Shown: piece after piece, positions 34,332 to 44,230 of the stretch
How positions within the stretch are numbered: the first letter of the stretch is position 1
How the letters are laid out: each line of letters starts with the position of its first letter
Origin: Bacteroidota bacterium
Lineage (GTDB): Bacteria; Bacteroidota; Bacteroidia; Chitinophagales; Chitinophagaceae
DNA length: 64,000 nt
Assembly (NCBI GenBank): GCA_018267725.1
Contig: JAFDXY010000020.1
Span: 62,001-126,000 of the forward strand
Direction: 5' to 3'
The notes under the pieces: generated by a model
Seen by the model: only the letters and a program-made list of their open reading frames with translations
Databases searched by the model: none
Told to the model about the DNA's origin: nothing
Program-made: the position numbers and the translations under genes

Positions 34332-36740
34332 ATGCGTAACAGAAAACTTGTTATTGGTATATATTCATTTTTTACAATATTATTATTATCATCTTTTTCA
34401 GGAATTGCAGATAAAGGTATGCTTACAGGAAAAGTAACCGATGCTGCTACAAATAAACCTTTGGTTGGGGCTTCAATATTTATTACTGAAATAAAAACAG
34501 GAGCCGTTACAAAAGAAGATGGAACATTTACTACACCTATTGTTCCTTCAGGAAAATATTTGGTTGAAGTTTCTTTTCAAGGATATGAAAGTAATATTCA
34601 AACCATAGAAATAAATGGAACAGTTACTAAAAATTTTGCATTAAAAATTACTTATGCCGAACATGAAAACGTAACTGTTACAGGCGTTGCATCGGCAATA
34701 AAAACAAAAGAATCTGTTCAACCTATTTCAATTGTTAAAAAAACAGATTTATTAAAAGAAGCATCTACTAATATTATTGATGCACTTACACATCAAGTTC
34801 CTGGTTTAACTGCATTATCTACGGGGCCGGCTATTTCAAAACCTGTTATTCGTGGTTTAGGTTATAACAGATTAGTGGTTATTAATGATGGTGTTAGGCA
34901 AGAAGGCCAACAATGGGGAGATGAACATGGAATTGAAATTGATGAATACAGTATTCAAAAAGCAGAAGTTTTAAAAGGGCCTGCATCTATAATTTATGGA
35001 AGCGATGCTATGGCAGGCGTTGTAAATTTTATTACCAACACACCCGTTGCACAAGGCACATTAAAAGCAAATATTACAAGCGGGTTTACAGATAATAATA
35101 ATTTATATAATATAAGCGGAAACGTAGCAGCCAACCATGCTAACGGATTTAATTGGAATGTTTACGGCACTTACAAAAATGCTGCAAGCTATCATAATAA
35201 ATACGATGGATATGTGTTGAATAGTGGTTTTAATGAAAGAAATTTTGGCGGATATATTGGTTTAAATAAAGCATGGGGTTACACACATTTAATGATTAGC
35301 AATTTTGACCAAAAGCTTGGAATTATTGAAGGTGCAAGAGATCTTACTACCGGAAAATTTTTAATATATTCTGAAACACCTTTTGAAAGAATTGCAACAG
35401 ATTCAGAATTAAAAAGCGGTAATCTTTTTACACCTTACCAACATATTCAACATTTTAAAATTGCTTTAGATAATAATATTAGTGCAGGGAACGATAGAGT
35501 AAATGTTTTGGTAGCTTATCAACACAATCAAAGAAGAGAATTTGGAGATCCTTCAAATTATACCACACCCGATTTATATTTTAACTTACAAACAGTTAAT
35601 TATAATTTACAATATAATATAGCAGACCATAACGGTTGGAAAACATCTTTTGGTTTAAACGGAATGTATCAGCAAAACAGAAATTTAGCAAGCAATGTTT
35701 TAATTCCCGAATACAATCAATTTGATATAGGAAGTTTTATTCTAACAAGAAAAACCTTTAATAATAAATTTACTGTTAGCGGTGGTTTAAGATATGATAA
35801 TAGAAATTTGCATAGCTTATATTATAACGATGGCACAAGTGTTAAGTTTTCAGATTTTAAAAGGAATTTTTCAAACATAAGTGGAAGTGCAGGTATAAGT
35901 TACAATGCATCAAACACTGTTGTATTAAAACTAAATGTTGCAAGAGGTTTTAGAGCACCTACTGTTGCAGAGTTGGCAAGCAATGGTGCACATGAAGGCA
36001 CTAACAGATACGAGTATGGAGATGTGAATTTAAAATCAGAAACTTCTTTACAGTTTGATGGTGGTGTTGAAATAAATACACAGCACGTTTCAGTTAATGT
36101 TTCTACTTTTTATAACTACATAAACAATTATATTTTTTATAGAAAATTATCAAACAATGTAGGAACAGATTCTTTAGTAAATGTAAATGGTAATATGATA
36201 ACTGCATTTAAATTCAGTCAATCAAATGCTATGTTATATGGTGCAGAATTTAATATTGATATACATCCGCATCCTTTAGATTGGTTGCATTTTGAAAATA
36301 GCTTTTCTTATGTACGCGGGCAGTTTGCAGAAAGTTTCGGAGGCTCATCAAACATACCGTTTATGCCGGCTGCAAAATTATTAAGTGAGTTAAGAGGAAA
36401 CTTTAAATCTTTATCAAAAAGCATTAAAAACTTTTACACTAAAATTGAATTAGATAATACATTTAAACAAAACAATATATTTACTTCGTACAATACAGAA
36501 ACAGTTACTAATGGTTATTCACTATTAAATTTTGGTATTGGTGGAGATGTGCAACATGCGGGCAAAACTTTGTGCAGTATTTATTTATCTGCTAATAATA
36601 TAACAGATGTTGCTTATCAAAGTAGTTTAAGCCGATTAAAATATACCGATATAAACAATGTAACAGGCAGGCAAGGTGTATTTAATATGGGAAGAAATTT
36701 TACCGTAAAAATCAATGTGCCTCTTTCGTTTAAATTGTAA
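34332..36740 (+). CDS. TonB-dependent receptor, ZnuD-like (probable metal importer)
   Basis: This 802-residue outer-membrane receptor starts with a signal peptide (FFTILLLSSFSGIAD), a carboxypeptidase-regulatory-like domain (about 30-110), a TonB plug (KPVIRGLGYNRLVVINDGVR, DEHGIEIDEYSIQKAEVLKGPASIIYGSDAMAGVVNFIT) and a barrel to the end. A plug with RGLGYNRLVVINDGVR and the acidic/His WGDEHGIE patch resembles ZnuD-like zinc receptors and related metal transporters. Nearby His-rich segments in the barrel (IDIHPHPLDWLH) fit metal binding. It is flanked by a His/Cys-rich small protein and a 169-residue secreted protein. Confidence 0.85.
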   Translation: MRNRKLVIGIYSFFTILLLSSFSGIADKGMLTGKVTDAATNKPLVGASIFITEIKTGAVTKEDGTFTTPIVPSGKYLVEVSFQGYESNIQTIEINGTVTKNFALKITYAEHENVTVTGVASAIKTKESVQPISIVKKTDLLKEASTNIIDALTHQVPGLTALSTGPAISKPVIRGLGYNRLVVINDGVRQEGQQWGDEHGIEIDEYSIQKAEVLKGPASIIYGSDAMAGVVNFITNTPVAQGTLKANITSGFTDNNNLYNISGNVAANHANGFNWNVYGTYKNAASYHNKYDGYVLNSGFNERNFGGYIGLNKAWGYTHLMISNFDQKLGIIEGARDLTTGKFLIYSETPFERIATDSELKSGNLFTPYQHIQHFKIALDNNISAGNDRVNVLVAYQHNQRREFGDPSNYTTPDLYFNLQTVNYNLQYNIADHNGWKTSFGLNGMYQQNRNLASNVLIPEYNQFDIGSFILTRKTFNNKFTVSGGLRYDNRNLHSLYYNDGTSVKFSDFKRNFSNISGSAGISYNASNTVVLKLNVARGFRAPTVAELASNGAHEGTNRYEYGDVNLKSETSLQFDGGVEINTQHVSVNVSTFYNYINNYIFYRKLSNNVGTDSLVNVNGNMITAFKFSQSNAMLYGAEFNIDIHPHPLDWLHFENSFSYVRGQFAESFGGSSNIPFMPAAKLLSELRGNFKSLSKSIKNFYTKIELDNTFKQNNIFTSYNTETVTNGYSLLNFGIGGDVQHAGKTLCSIYLSANNITDVAYQSSLSRLKYTDINNVTGRQGVFNMGRNFTVKINVPLSFKL

Positions 36741-36758
36741 TTATAAAAAAATAATAAT

Positions 36759-37268
36759 ATGAAAAATATTTTTATTGTACTATTAATAATGCCGTGTGTT
36801 GTATTTTCTCAATTAATTAAAAGTAATGCAACAGATAGTATTACTCATCAAAAAAGAATTATAACGATTTCTGCAACGATTAGTAATAATTTTTTTAGAG
36901 GGCAGCCGAAAATTGAATCTGCCCACTATCATACAATTAATAACAAGGTATATATTACACTGTCAGGTAATGGATATTCTGGAGCTGGCACTGTAATGCC
37001 AGAAGATGTTGCTTTATTAATAACAGAAAAAGATACGATTATTATTCAGTCTGTTGGGCTTCAAGCGTCATATGGGAAGTATGAGGCAGATACATTTAAT
37101 AATGAGTATGTATTAACTAAAGATGATGTAAACAAACTTGCAGCAAGCAAACTGATTGCTATAAAAAGATACACTAATATTGGCGTGTTTGAAACATTTT
37201 TAAAAGAAAAATTTCAAACCAATTTAATGCAAATAAGTGCTGCTTTATTAAAAGAGATGAACAAATAG
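36759..37268 (+). CDS. Hypothetical secreted protein
   Basis: This 169-residue protein has a signal peptide (MKNIFIVLLIMPCVVFSQ). The mature part has a beta-rich core with SAHYHTINNKVYITLSGNGYSGAGTVMPED and an amphipathic helical C-terminus that begins near EYVLTKDDVNKLAASK. I recognise no domain. It begins 19 bases after the ZnuD-like receptor and is probably in the same transcript. The SAHYH motif has two His, and the position suggests a periplasmic helper of the receptor, but this is a guess. Its last codons lie in the stem of a terminator. Confidence 0.6.
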   Translation: MKNIFIVLLIMPCVVFSQLIKSNATDSITHQKRIITISATISNNFFRGQPKIESAHYHTINNKVYITLSGNGYSGAGTVMPEDVALLITEKDTIIIQSVGLQASYGKYEADTFNNEYVLTKDDVNKLAASKLIAIKRYTNIGVFETFLKEKFQTNLMQISAALLKEMNK

Positions 37269-37280
37269 TTCATCTCTTTT
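37251..37280. terminator. Terminator overlapping the end of the 36759 gene
   Basis: A perfect stem (AAAGAGATGAAC / GTTCATCTCTTT) around AAATA includes the stop codon and runs into T-rich sequence. The gene downstream is on the opposite strand. Confidence 0.85.
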
Positions 37281-37318
37281 ATTTAATAACAGTTTTTCAA
37301 TATATTAAGAGCATTGTA

Positions 37319-37717
37319 TTATCGCAATCTATCGGTACTTTTTACTAATTTTTCATCTTTCCAAATTCCTCTTACAGCAAAAAAAAGAAAAATTGGTATA
37401 GCAAAATAAATTACCGAAGTTAAAGCTAAACCGCCTGCAAGGCTTGATTTTACTGATAAAAAGCACAACACAATACTTAATATACTTACCACTAAAGCTA
37501 TTATTGAAAATCTTAATTGTAATTTTCTGTTTGAAAAAAGAAAAATATTTATTAATGATGTAATTGCCACTGCAACATTTAATACCAAAACAAAAATACT
37601 TTCTTTAGCGTTAAATTTTAATGGAGGATTAGTGCCTATATAAAAATCTACATAAAAAGTTGCGAATGCTGCAATTGCCGCTAACAATAACCAAATAGAT
37701 TGAATACGTTGTATCAT
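37319..37717 (-). CDS. DUF4293 family membrane protein
   Basis: This 132-residue integral membrane protein is of the Bacteroidota family DUF4293; its function is unknown. The family start MIQRIQSIWLLLAA and end DEKLVKSTDRLR are both present. Four transmembrane segments are visible: IWLLLAAIAAFATFYVDF, FVLVLNVAVAITSLINIFLF, FSIIALVVSILSIVLCFL and ALTSVIYFAIPIFLFFAV. It sits 79 bases downstream of glyA on the same strand. Confidence 0.88.
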   Translation of the reverse strand: MIQRIQSIWLLLAAIAAFATFYVDFYIGTNPPLKFNAKESIFVLVLNVAVAITSLINIFLFSNRKLQLRFSIIALVVSILSIVLCFLSVKSSLAGGLALTSVIYFAIPIFLFFAVRGIWKDEKLVKSTDRLR

Positions 37718-37796
37718 AATAAATTAAAAATTAGTGATTAAGAATTAAACATTAGTATTGAATGATTGCAATTGTACTTCAACATCTAATATTTTA

Positions 37797-39077
37797 TTAT
37801 CCCATTTCAGGATATAAAATAAATTGTTTCATAAATGTATTTACTTCTGCTTTTACATTATTTAATTTAGCATCATCATCGGCATTCATTAAAACAGTAT
37901 CAATAGCTTCAACAATAAATTGCATATCGTTTTCTTTCATGCCTCGTGTTGTAACGGCAGCAACACCAAAACGAACGCCACTTGTTACAAAGGCACTCTT
38001 ATCATCGTAAGGCACCATATTTTTATTGGCAGTAATATCGGCTTTGCCTAAAACATTTTCTGCTTTTTTACCACTAATGTTTTTGTTTCTTAAATCAATT
38101 AGCATTAAATGATTATCTGTTCCGTTGCTAATAATATTATAACCTTTATTTACAAAAGCTTTTGCCATAGCTTGTGCATTGCTTTGTACTTGTTTTGCAT
38201 AAGTTGTAAACTCATCGGTTAAAATTTCTCCAAATGAAATGGCTTTGGCTGCAATAACATGTTCTAAAGGTCCGCCTTGTGTGCCCGGAAAAACAGCCAT
38301 ATCAATTAAATTACTCATCATTCTTATATTTCCTTTTACATCTTTTAATCCAAAAGGGTTTTCAAAATCTTTTGCCATCATTATAATACCGCCACGTGGA
38401 CCACGTAAAGTTTTGTGTGTGGTAGAAGTAACAAAATGGCAATGATTGAAAGGAGAACTTAATAAACCTTTTGCAATTAAACCCGCAGGGTGTGCAATAT
38501 CTGCCATAACAAATGCACCTACTTCATTGGCTGCTGCTCTTATTCTTGCATAATCTATATCTCGGCTGTACGCACTGGCACCGCAAATAATTAATTTAGG
38601 TTTTACTTCTCTTGCTTTTGCTTCCAGCATTTCATAATCAATTAAACCTGTATCTTTTTTTACACCGTAAAAATGTGGTTTATAAAGTTTACCGCTAAAG
38701 TTTACGCTGCTGCCATGTGTTAAATGCCCGCCCATGCTTAAATCTAAACCTAAAATATTATCGCCGGGTTGTAAAATGGCTAACATTAAGGCTGCATTAG
38801 CTTGTGCCCCGCTATGTGGTTGCACGTTGGCATATTCAACATTAAAAATTTGTTTTAATCTATCAATTGCTAATTGTTCGGTTTGGTCAACTACTTCACA
38901 ACCGCCGTAATATCTTCTTCCCGGATATCCTTCGGCGTATTTATTAGTCATTACATTGCCCATTGCCTGCATTACTTGTAAACTGGTAAAGTTTTCGCTG
39001 GCAATTAATTCAATACCACGTCTTTGCCTTTCTAATTCTTGTTTAATTAAATCAAAAACCAAATTATCTCTTTGCAT
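37797..39077 (-). CDS. glyA: Serine hydroxymethyltransferase
   Basis: GlyA is a PLP enzyme that converts serine and tetrahydrofolate to glycine and 5,10-methylene-tetrahydrofolate, the main entry to one-carbon units. Motifs are [48 protein letters not shown] and the PLP lysine site [14 protein letters not shown]. The length of 426 is normal. It links metabolically to folD at 48.4 kb. A TACTTTTG promoter lies upstream of its start codon. Confidence 0.97.
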   Translation of the reverse strand: MQRDNLVFDLIKQELERQRRGIELIASENFTSLQVMQAMGNVMTNKYAEGYPGRRYYGGCEVVDQTEQLAIDRLKQIFNVEYANVQPHSGAQANAALMLAILQPGDNILGLDLSMGGHLTHGSSVNFSGKLYKPHFYGVKKDTGLIDYEMLEAKAREVKPKLIICGASAYSRDIDYARIRAAANEVGAFVMADIAHPAGLIAKGLLSSPFNHCHFVTSTTHKTLRGPRGGIIMMAKDFENPFGLKDVKGNIRMMSNLIDMAVFPGTQGGPLEHVIAAKAISFGEILTDEFTTYAKQVQSNAQAMAKAFVNKGYNIISNGTDNHLMLIDLRNKNISGKKAENVLGKADITANKNMVPYDDKSAFVTSGVRFGVAAVTTRGMKENDMQFIVEAIDTVLMNADDDAKLNNVKAEVNTFMKQFILYPEMG

Positions 39078-39103
39078 TTGTTTATTTTTTAGATTTATGC
39101 AAA

Positions 39104-39111
39104 CAAAAGTA
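39104..39111 (-). promoter_or_regulatory. Promoter -7 element (TACTTTTG) for glyA
   Basis: On the minus strand TACTTTTG lies 26 bases before the glyA start codon and matches TAnnTTTG exactly. Confidence 0.6.
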
Positions 39112-39261
39112 AAACTTCAATCAAAGCAAAACGTATAAGATTAGGTACTATTTTAAGCAAGATTTGCATTTGTCGGAGTTTTTATTAATTTCACGCCCTA
39201 AAAAATTCTACTTATCCTCAGAAAAGCTAATGAAATTTATTTCATTAAAACAAAACCGCTG

Positions 39262-40254
39262 ATGAAAGCTATTATACCCGTAGCAGGTGCCGGAACTAAG
39301 CTACGCCCCCATACATACACCCAACCCAAGGCATTAATACCTATAGCCGGAAAAACAATTTTAAGTTTTATTGTAGATCAACTGCATGAAGCAGGTATTA
39401 CAGAATTTATTTTTATTGTAGGTTATTTGGGTGAAAAAATTCAGGAATATGTAAACCAAACCTATCCGCATTTAACTACTCATTTTGTTTATCAGAATGA
39501 AAGACACGGAACAGGCCACGCCATAGAATTAACCCGAAATATTGTTGGAACAGATGAAGTATTTGTTGTTTTAGGAGATACTATTTGCGAATACGATATT
39601 AAAGAAGTATTGCAAAGTCCATACAGTATGTTGGGAATAAAAAAAGTAGATGACCCAAGAAATTTTGGTGTAGCAACTATTAATGAAGATGGATTTATAG
39701 AACAAGTAGTTGAAAAACCTACCATTCCTAAAAGCAATATGGCTTTAGTAGGTTTATATAAAATAAAAGAAACGCATTTTTTGTTTGAATGCCTGCATCA
39801 TTTATTTACACAAAACATTAAAACAGAAGGGCAATATGATTTAACCGATGCATTAGATTGTATGATACAACGTGGTGCTAAATTTCAATCGTTTAGAGTG
39901 AAGAACTGGTTTGATTGTGGTAAAAAAGAAACTTTGTTAGAAAGCAATGCTACGTTAATGAAAAAATTTGGCGGGTATGTAAGCGAAAACATTCAATCTG
40001 AAAATTCTATTTTTATTCCGCCTGTAAGTATTGGCCCTGGTTGTGTTTTAAAGAATGCAATTATTGGCCCGCATGTTTCAATTGGTGCCAATACTACTAT
40101 ACAATATTCTGCCGTAAGAGACAGCATTATTGGTTCTTACACAAATTTATACGAAGTTGTATTAGATAATTCTTTAATAGGAAGTGATGCCAGTGTTAAA
40201 GGGCTTGGCCGCAGTTTAAATATTGGTGATAATACCGAAATAGATTTTGGGTAA
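39262..40254 (+). CDS. Sugar-phosphate nucleotidyltransferase with left-handed beta-helix
   Basis: This enzyme probably transfers a nucleotide to a sugar-1-phosphate for glycan or lipopolysaccharide synthesis. Residues 1-235 are a nucleotidyltransferase (AIIPVAGAGTKLRPHTYTQPKALIPIAGK with the GxGxKLRP pocket, FVVLGDTI with metal-binding Asp, VEKPTIPKSNMALVGLY). Residues about 240-330 are a hexapeptide left-handed beta-helix (IGPGCVLKNAIIGPHVSIGAN). The substrate is unclear; such proteins are often annotated as glucose-1-phosphate thymidylyltransferase in the phylum. It is a lone gene, divergent from glyA. Confidence 0.87.
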   Translation: MKAIIPVAGAGTKLRPHTYTQPKALIPIAGKTILSFIVDQLHEAGITEFIFIVGYLGEKIQEYVNQTYPHLTTHFVYQNERHGTGHAIELTRNIVGTDEVFVVLGDTICEYDIKEVLQSPYSMLGIKKVDDPRNFGVATINEDGFIEQVVEKPTIPKSNMALVGLYKIKETHFLFECLHHLFTQNIKTEGQYDLTDALDCMIQRGAKFQSFRVKNWFDCGKKETLLESNATLMKKFGGYVSENIQSENSIFIPPVSIGPGCVLKNAIIGPHVSIGANTTIQYSAVRDSIIGSYTNLYEVVLDNSLIGSDASVKGLGRSLNIGDNTEIDFG

Positions 40255-40260
40255 TTAATT

Positions 40261-40318
40261 TGTAAATATGCAAATAAGAAAATGTGCAAATAAAAATCTA
40301 TAATTTGCAATCTACACA
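40261..40318. repeat. ATGTGCAAAT-type ladder repeat
   Basis: TGTAAATATGCAAATAAG, AATGTGCAAATAA and AATTTGCAATC follow each other after the nucleotidyltransferase gene. The same words occur at 56535-56603. This resembles simple intergenic ladders common in Bacteroidota. Confidence 0.45.
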
Positions 40319-40336
40319 GTCATTAATTTTCTTATT

Positions 40337-41278
40337 ATGCAAAATCGCATCACACAACTCTTCAATATACAATATCCCATTATTCAAGCCGGAATGATAT
40401 GGGCAAGCGGTTGGAAGTTAGCAAGTGCCGTAAGCAATGCCGGTGGTTTAGGTATTATTGGTGCTGGTAGTATGTATCCACATGTTTTAGAAGAACATAT
40501 TCAACAATGCAAAAAAGCAACTAATAAACCGTTTGCAGTAAATCTTCCATTATTATATCCTGATATAGAAAAACATATTCAAATTATTATTAATAAAAAA
40601 GTACCCATTGTTTTTACAAGTGCAGGCAATCCTAAAACATGGACATCTATTTTAAAAGAAAAAGGAATAAAAGTGGTACATGTTGTTAGTAGTAGTTTGT
40701 TTGCAGCAAAAGCTCAAAATGCAGGCTGTGATGCAGTTGTAGCCGAAGGCTTTGAAGCAGGCGGACATAATGGGAGAGAAGAAACAACTACTATGGTTTT
40801 AATTCCCGCAGTGTGTAATGCAGTTACTATTCCCGTTATTGCGGCGGGCGGTATTGCAACAGGTAAACAAATGTTGGCGGCAATGGTATTGGGTGCAGAT
40901 GCAGTGCAAATTGGCAGCAGATTTGTTTGTACGCCCGAAGCATCATCGCATGTAGATTTTAAAGAAGCAATAGTAAATGCCAAAGAAGGAGATACTATGC
41001 TGATGATGAAAAAAACAGTACCAGTAAGGTTATTGAAAAATAAATTTTATGAAAAAATTGCTGCTGCTGAAGCAGAAGGTGCAAACGCCGAAACATTAAA
41101 AAATATTTTAGGAAGAGGAAGGGCAAAAAAAGGAATGTTTGAAGGAAATTTAGAAGAAGGTGAATTAGAAATAGGACAAGTAAGTGCTTTAATAAATGAA
41201 ATAAAACCTGCTGCCGAAATTGTAAAAGAAATTTGGAATGAGTATTGCGAAACAAAAAATTTAATTGCTGCAAAATAA
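40337..41278 (+). CDS. Nitronate monooxygenase (2-nitropropane dioxygenase family)
   Basis: This FMN-dependent TIM-barrel enzyme oxidises alkyl nitronates such as propionate-3-nitronate; the family also includes FabK-like enoyl reductases. Motifs are YPIIQAGMIWASGWKLASAVSNAGGLGIIGAG, TSAGNP, AEGFEAGGHNGRE with the catalytic His, IPVIAAGGIATGKQMLAAMVLGADAVQIGSRF. The length of 313 is normal. fabI is already present at 20 kb, so the nitronate role is more likely than FabK. It is single-gene and ends with a dispersed repeat and a terminator. Confidence 0.88.
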   Translation: MQNRITQLFNIQYPIIQAGMIWASGWKLASAVSNAGGLGIIGAGSMYPHVLEEHIQQCKKATNKPFAVNLPLLYPDIEKHIQIIINKKVPIVFTSAGNPKTWTSILKEKGIKVVHVVSSSLFAAKAQNAGCDAVVAEGFEAGGHNGREETTTMVLIPAVCNAVTIPVIAAGGIATGKQMLAAMVLGADAVQIGSRFVCTPEASSHVDFKEAIVNAKEGDTMLMMKKTVPVRLLKNKFYEKIAAAEAEGANAETLKNILGRGRAKKGMFEGNLEEGELEIGQVSALINEIKPAAEIVKEIWNEYCETKNLIAAK

Positions 41279-41320
41279 TTGAAAGCACAAGTGTGCGACG
41301 CAAGGAACGATGCTATGAAA
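41279..41320 (-). repeat. Dispersed repeat (TTGCGTCGCACACTTGT core), copy 3
   Basis: The inverse of copies 1 and 2 starts at the base after the nitronate monooxygenase stop. Here the core lies in a short palindrome, GCACAAGTGTGC. Confidence 0.75.
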
Positions 41321-41324
41321 AACA

Positions 41325-41352
41325 AAAGGCGATTAAATAATTAATCACCTTT
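41325..41352. terminator. Bidirectional hairpin between the nitronate monooxygenase and guaB genes
   Basis: AAAGGCGATTAA pairs with TTAATCACCTTT with one mismatch, with A-rich and T-rich sides between convergent genes. Confidence 0.75.
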
Positions 41353-41369
41353 ATTAAAATAAAATATTA

Positions 41370-42866
41370 TTATTTTCTACTATAATTAGGAGCTTCTTTG
41401 GTAATATCAATATCATGTGCATGGCTTTCTTTCATGCCCGCATTGGTAATTTTTACAAAATTACTTTGTTGTAATGCTTTAATATTTTTTGCTCCACAAT
41501 AACCCATACCGCTGCGTAAACCACCAACATACTGATAAACAATTTCACTTAAATTACCTTTATACGCAACTCTTCCTTCAATACCTTCGGGAACAAATTT
41601 TTTAATACCATCTTCTACATCTTGAAAATATCTATCACCACTGCCTTGGCTCATTGCACCCATGCTTCCCATACCACGATAGGTTTTAAATTTTCTTCCT
41701 TCATAAATAATAGTTTCACCGGGGCTTTCTTCTGTTCCTGCAAAAACACTTCCCATCATAACCACATTGGCACCGGCAGCTAATGCTTTAACCATATCGC
41801 CAGTATATCTAATTCCTCCATCTGCAATAATTGGTATATTTTTATTTTTTAATGCGTTAGCAGCTTCCATAACGGCTGTTAATTGCGGAACACCTGCACC
41901 TGCTACAATACGTGTGGTGCATATAGAACCAGGACCAATACCTACTTTAATGCAATCTGCACCAGCATCTGCCAATGCTGTTGCACCTGCTGCTGTGCCA
42001 ACATTGCCTGCAATAATTTGTAGTTGTTTGAAATTTTTTCTGAGCGATTGTAATGCTTGAATAACTCCTTTGCTGTGACCATGGGCACTGTCTAACGTAA
42101 CCACATCTACACCTACTTGTTGAAGAGCAGCTGCTCTATCCATTAAATCTTTAGTAATGCCCAAAGCTGCACCCACCAACAATCTGCCAAGATTATCTTT
42201 TACTGCATTAGGATAGTTTTTAAGTTGAAGTGTATCTCTGTAAGTAATTAAACCAATTAATTTTCCTTGTTTATTTATAACAGGTAATTTTTCAATTTTA
42301 TATTGTTGTAAAATTTTTTCTGCTTTTTTTAAATCTGTTCCTTCGGGTGCAGTAATAAGTTTATCTTTCGTCATTACTTCACTTACTTTCTTTTTTGTAT
42401 TTTCTGTTTCAAAACGTAAATCTCTGTTGGTTAAAATACCTACTAATTTATTGTTAGCATCTGTAATAGGAATTCCGCCAATTTTATTTTCACGCATTAA
42501 ACGTAAAGCATCTCCAATAGTTGAGTGAGGAGATAATGTAATAGGATCTATAATTAAACCGCTTTCACTTCTTTTTACTTTACGAACTTGTTCTGCTTGC
42601 TGTTCTATACTCATGTTTTTATGCAAAATACCTAAACCGCCTTCTCGTGCCAAAGCAATAGCAAGGCTTGCTTCGGTAACTGTATCCATTGCTGCAGAAA
42701 GCATGGGAATATTTAATACTATGTTTTTTGTAAGATTAGAACGAATATCAACTTCTTTGGGAAGTATTTCGCTAAAGGCAGGAATTAGTAATACATCATC
42801 AAAAGTTAAACCATCAATAAAGTTTCTTTGAACTGATTTTTTTGCGGAAGATTTTATTGTTGCCAT
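41370..42866 (-). CDS. guaB: Inosine-5'-monophosphate dehydrogenase
   Basis: GuaB oxidises IMP to XMP with NAD+, the rate-limiting step to guanine nucleotides. The 498 residues start at [11 protein letters not shown], chosen because the ATG 27 bases earlier lies upstream of the promoter. The TIM barrel is interrupted by two CBS domains (about 95-220; [32 protein letters not shown] and [18 protein letters not shown]). The catalytic Cys is in [20 protein letters not shown]. The end has [19 protein letters not shown]. The -7 promoter element lies so close to the ATG that a leaderless mRNA is predicted. Confidence 0.97.
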   Translation of the reverse strand: MATIKSSAKKSVQRNFIDGLTFDDVLLIPAFSEILPKEVDIRSNLTKNIVLNIPMLSAAMDTVTEASLAIALAREGGLGILHKNMSIEQQAEQVRKVKRSESGLIIDPITLSPHSTIGDALRLMRENKIGGIPITDANNKLVGILTNRDLRFETENTKKKVSEVMTKDKLITAPEGTDLKKAEKILQQYKIEKLPVINKQGKLIGLITYRDTLQLKNYPNAVKDNLGRLLVGAALGITKDLMDRAAALQQVGVDVVTLDSAHGHSKGVIQALQSLRKNFKQLQIIAGNVGTAAGATALADAGADCIKVGIGPGSICTTRIVAGAGVPQLTAVMEAANALKNKNIPIIADGGIRYTGDMVKALAAGANVVMMGSVFAGTEESPGETIIYEGRKFKTYRGMGSMGAMSQGSGDRYFQDVEDGIKKFVPEGIEGRVAYKGNLSEIVYQYVGGLRSGMGYCGAKNIKALQQSNFVKITNAGMKESHAHDIDITKEAPNYSRK

Positions 42867-42869
42867 GTG

Positions 42870-42877
42870 CAAAAGTA
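42870..42877 (-). promoter_or_regulatory. guaB promoter (-7 TACTTTTG, -33 TTTG) abutting the start codon
   Basis: On the minus strand TACTTTTG ends three bases before the ATG, and an ATTTG lies 20 bases further upstream at 42898-42902, a normal -33 spacing. Transcription would begin at or within a few bases of the ATG. Confidence 0.65.
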
Positions 42878-42941
42878 AAAGAATAAATTGCACGAAACAA
42901 ATTAGTTAGATTTTTAAAAACTATTATTTGTATTGATTGCT

Positions 42942-44045
42942 TTACGTTAGTTTATATATTTTTCCGGGTAGGCTTGCAATAATATTGTTCATTTCTAAAT
43001 TTAAAATGGCTGCTGCAACAGAACTACTGCTGGTATTGCTTTTTAAATAAATTTCATCTATATGAATTTGTTCTTTTTCTTTTATTATTTGAAGAATTAT
43101 TTTTTCATCTTCAGTTAATTCAATAAACAATTCTTTTTGATTTTTTTTCTTTGATAAATTATTTTCTTGCCACCCTAATTCATGCAGCATTGTTTCGGGC
43201 GATGTATAAATAATGGCTTTGTTTTGTTGAATTAATTTTAAGCAACCACTACTTTTGGTATCAGTAATTTTTGCGGGCACTGCAAATACATCTCTATTAT
43301 AATTGTATGCTAATTCTGCGGTAATCATACTGCCGCCTTTAATGGCGGTTTCAATTACAATGGTTGCGTCACTAATGCCTGCAACAATTCTGTTTCTTTT
43401 AGGAAAATTATGTTTATCGGCTTTTATGTTTTTATTAAACTCCGTTAATAAGCCACCATTTAATAAAATTTCTTTTGCTAAATTTTTATGTTGTGTTGGA
43501 TAAATAGTTTGCAACCCATGAGCTAATACGGCAACTGTTGCCAAATTATTTTTTAAAGCAGCTTTATGTGCAATAGCATCAATACCAAATGCAAGCCCGC
43601 TAATAATTGTAACGTTTTGTTGTTGCAAACTTTCTATTAAAATTTCTGTAACCTGTTTGCCATAATCGCTATTGGTTCTGGTGCCAATAACAGATATAAT
43701 TTTTTTGTTATTTAAATCGGCATTGCCTCTATAATACAAAACTGTTGGTGCATCGTAACAATGTTTTAAACGTTGCGGATAATTTTTATTGTTGAAAGAA
43801 AGAATATGGATATGATGTTTTTCGCAAAATTTTATTTCTTCTTCTATTACATTAAAAGCATTAAAATCTTTAATTGCTTTTGCTTTTATTTCTCCAATAC
43901 CTTCAACATTTGATAAATCTTTTTTCTTGGCTTTAAAAATATTTTCTGCGTTTGCAAAATGTTCTAATAAAAGTTTTGCTTGAATAGAACCAATGCCATT
44001 TACTTGCGTTAATGCAATTTGATAATATGTTTCAGATTGTTGCAT
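42942..44045 (-). CDS. dprA: DNA-processing protein DprA (Smf)
   Basis: DprA binds incoming single-stranded DNA and loads RecA in natural transformation; it is widespread even in bacteria not known to be competent. The 367 residues include a SAM/HhH-like N-terminal part (VNGIGSIQAKLLLEHFANAENIF, VEGIGEIKAKAI), the Rossmann-like core (ISVIGTRTNSDYGKQVTEIL, IISGLAFGIDAIAHKAAL, FPKRNRIVAGISDATIVIETAIKGGSMITAELA and DVFAVPAKI) and a C-terminal winged-helix-like domain (IDEIYLKSNTSSSSVAAAILNLEMNNII). It lies 75 bases upstream of guaB on the same strand. Confidence 0.94.
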   Translation of the reverse strand: MQQSETYYQIALTQVNGIGSIQAKLLLEHFANAENIFKAKKKDLSNVEGIGEIKAKAIKDFNAFNVIEEEIKFCEKHHIHILSFNNKNYPQRLKHCYDAPTVLYYRGNADLNNKKIISVIGTRTNSDYGKQVTEILIESLQQQNVTIISGLAFGIDAIAHKAALKNNLATVAVLAHGLQTIYPTQHKNLAKEILLNGGLLTEFNKNIKADKHNFPKRNRIVAGISDATIVIETAIKGGSMITAELAYNYNRDVFAVPAKITDTKSSGCLKLIQQNKAIIYTSPETMLHELGWQENNLSKKKNQKELFIELTEDEKIILQIIKEKEQIHIDEIYLKSNTSSSSVAAAILNLEMNNIIASLPGKIYKLT

Positions 44046-44077
44046 GATAAATATTTCTCATGCAATAAATATAATAA

Positions 44078-44230
44078 TTATAATGCTGTAACTATCATTT
44101 CCGTTCTTCTGTTTTTTGCTTTGCCTTCTTCGGTATTATTATCTGCAATAGGTTGTGTTGAGCCGTAACCTTTATATTTTAAACGGCTTGGTGCAATGCC
44201 TTTTGTAAATAAATAATTGGCTACTGCTTT
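44078..44230 (-). pseudogene. Decayed copy of the last 50 codons of the PorE-like OmpA gene
   Basis: Read on the minus strand, this encodes KAVANYLFTKGIAPSRLKYK, GYGSTQPIADNNTEEGKAKN and RRTEMIVTAL, then TAA. The 153 bases differ by about 11 from the matching end of the intact gene at 45850-46002. Homology stops abruptly at 44230/44231, so only the OmpA tail remains. It is a remnant of duplication or recombination, not a working gene. Confidence 0.88.
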
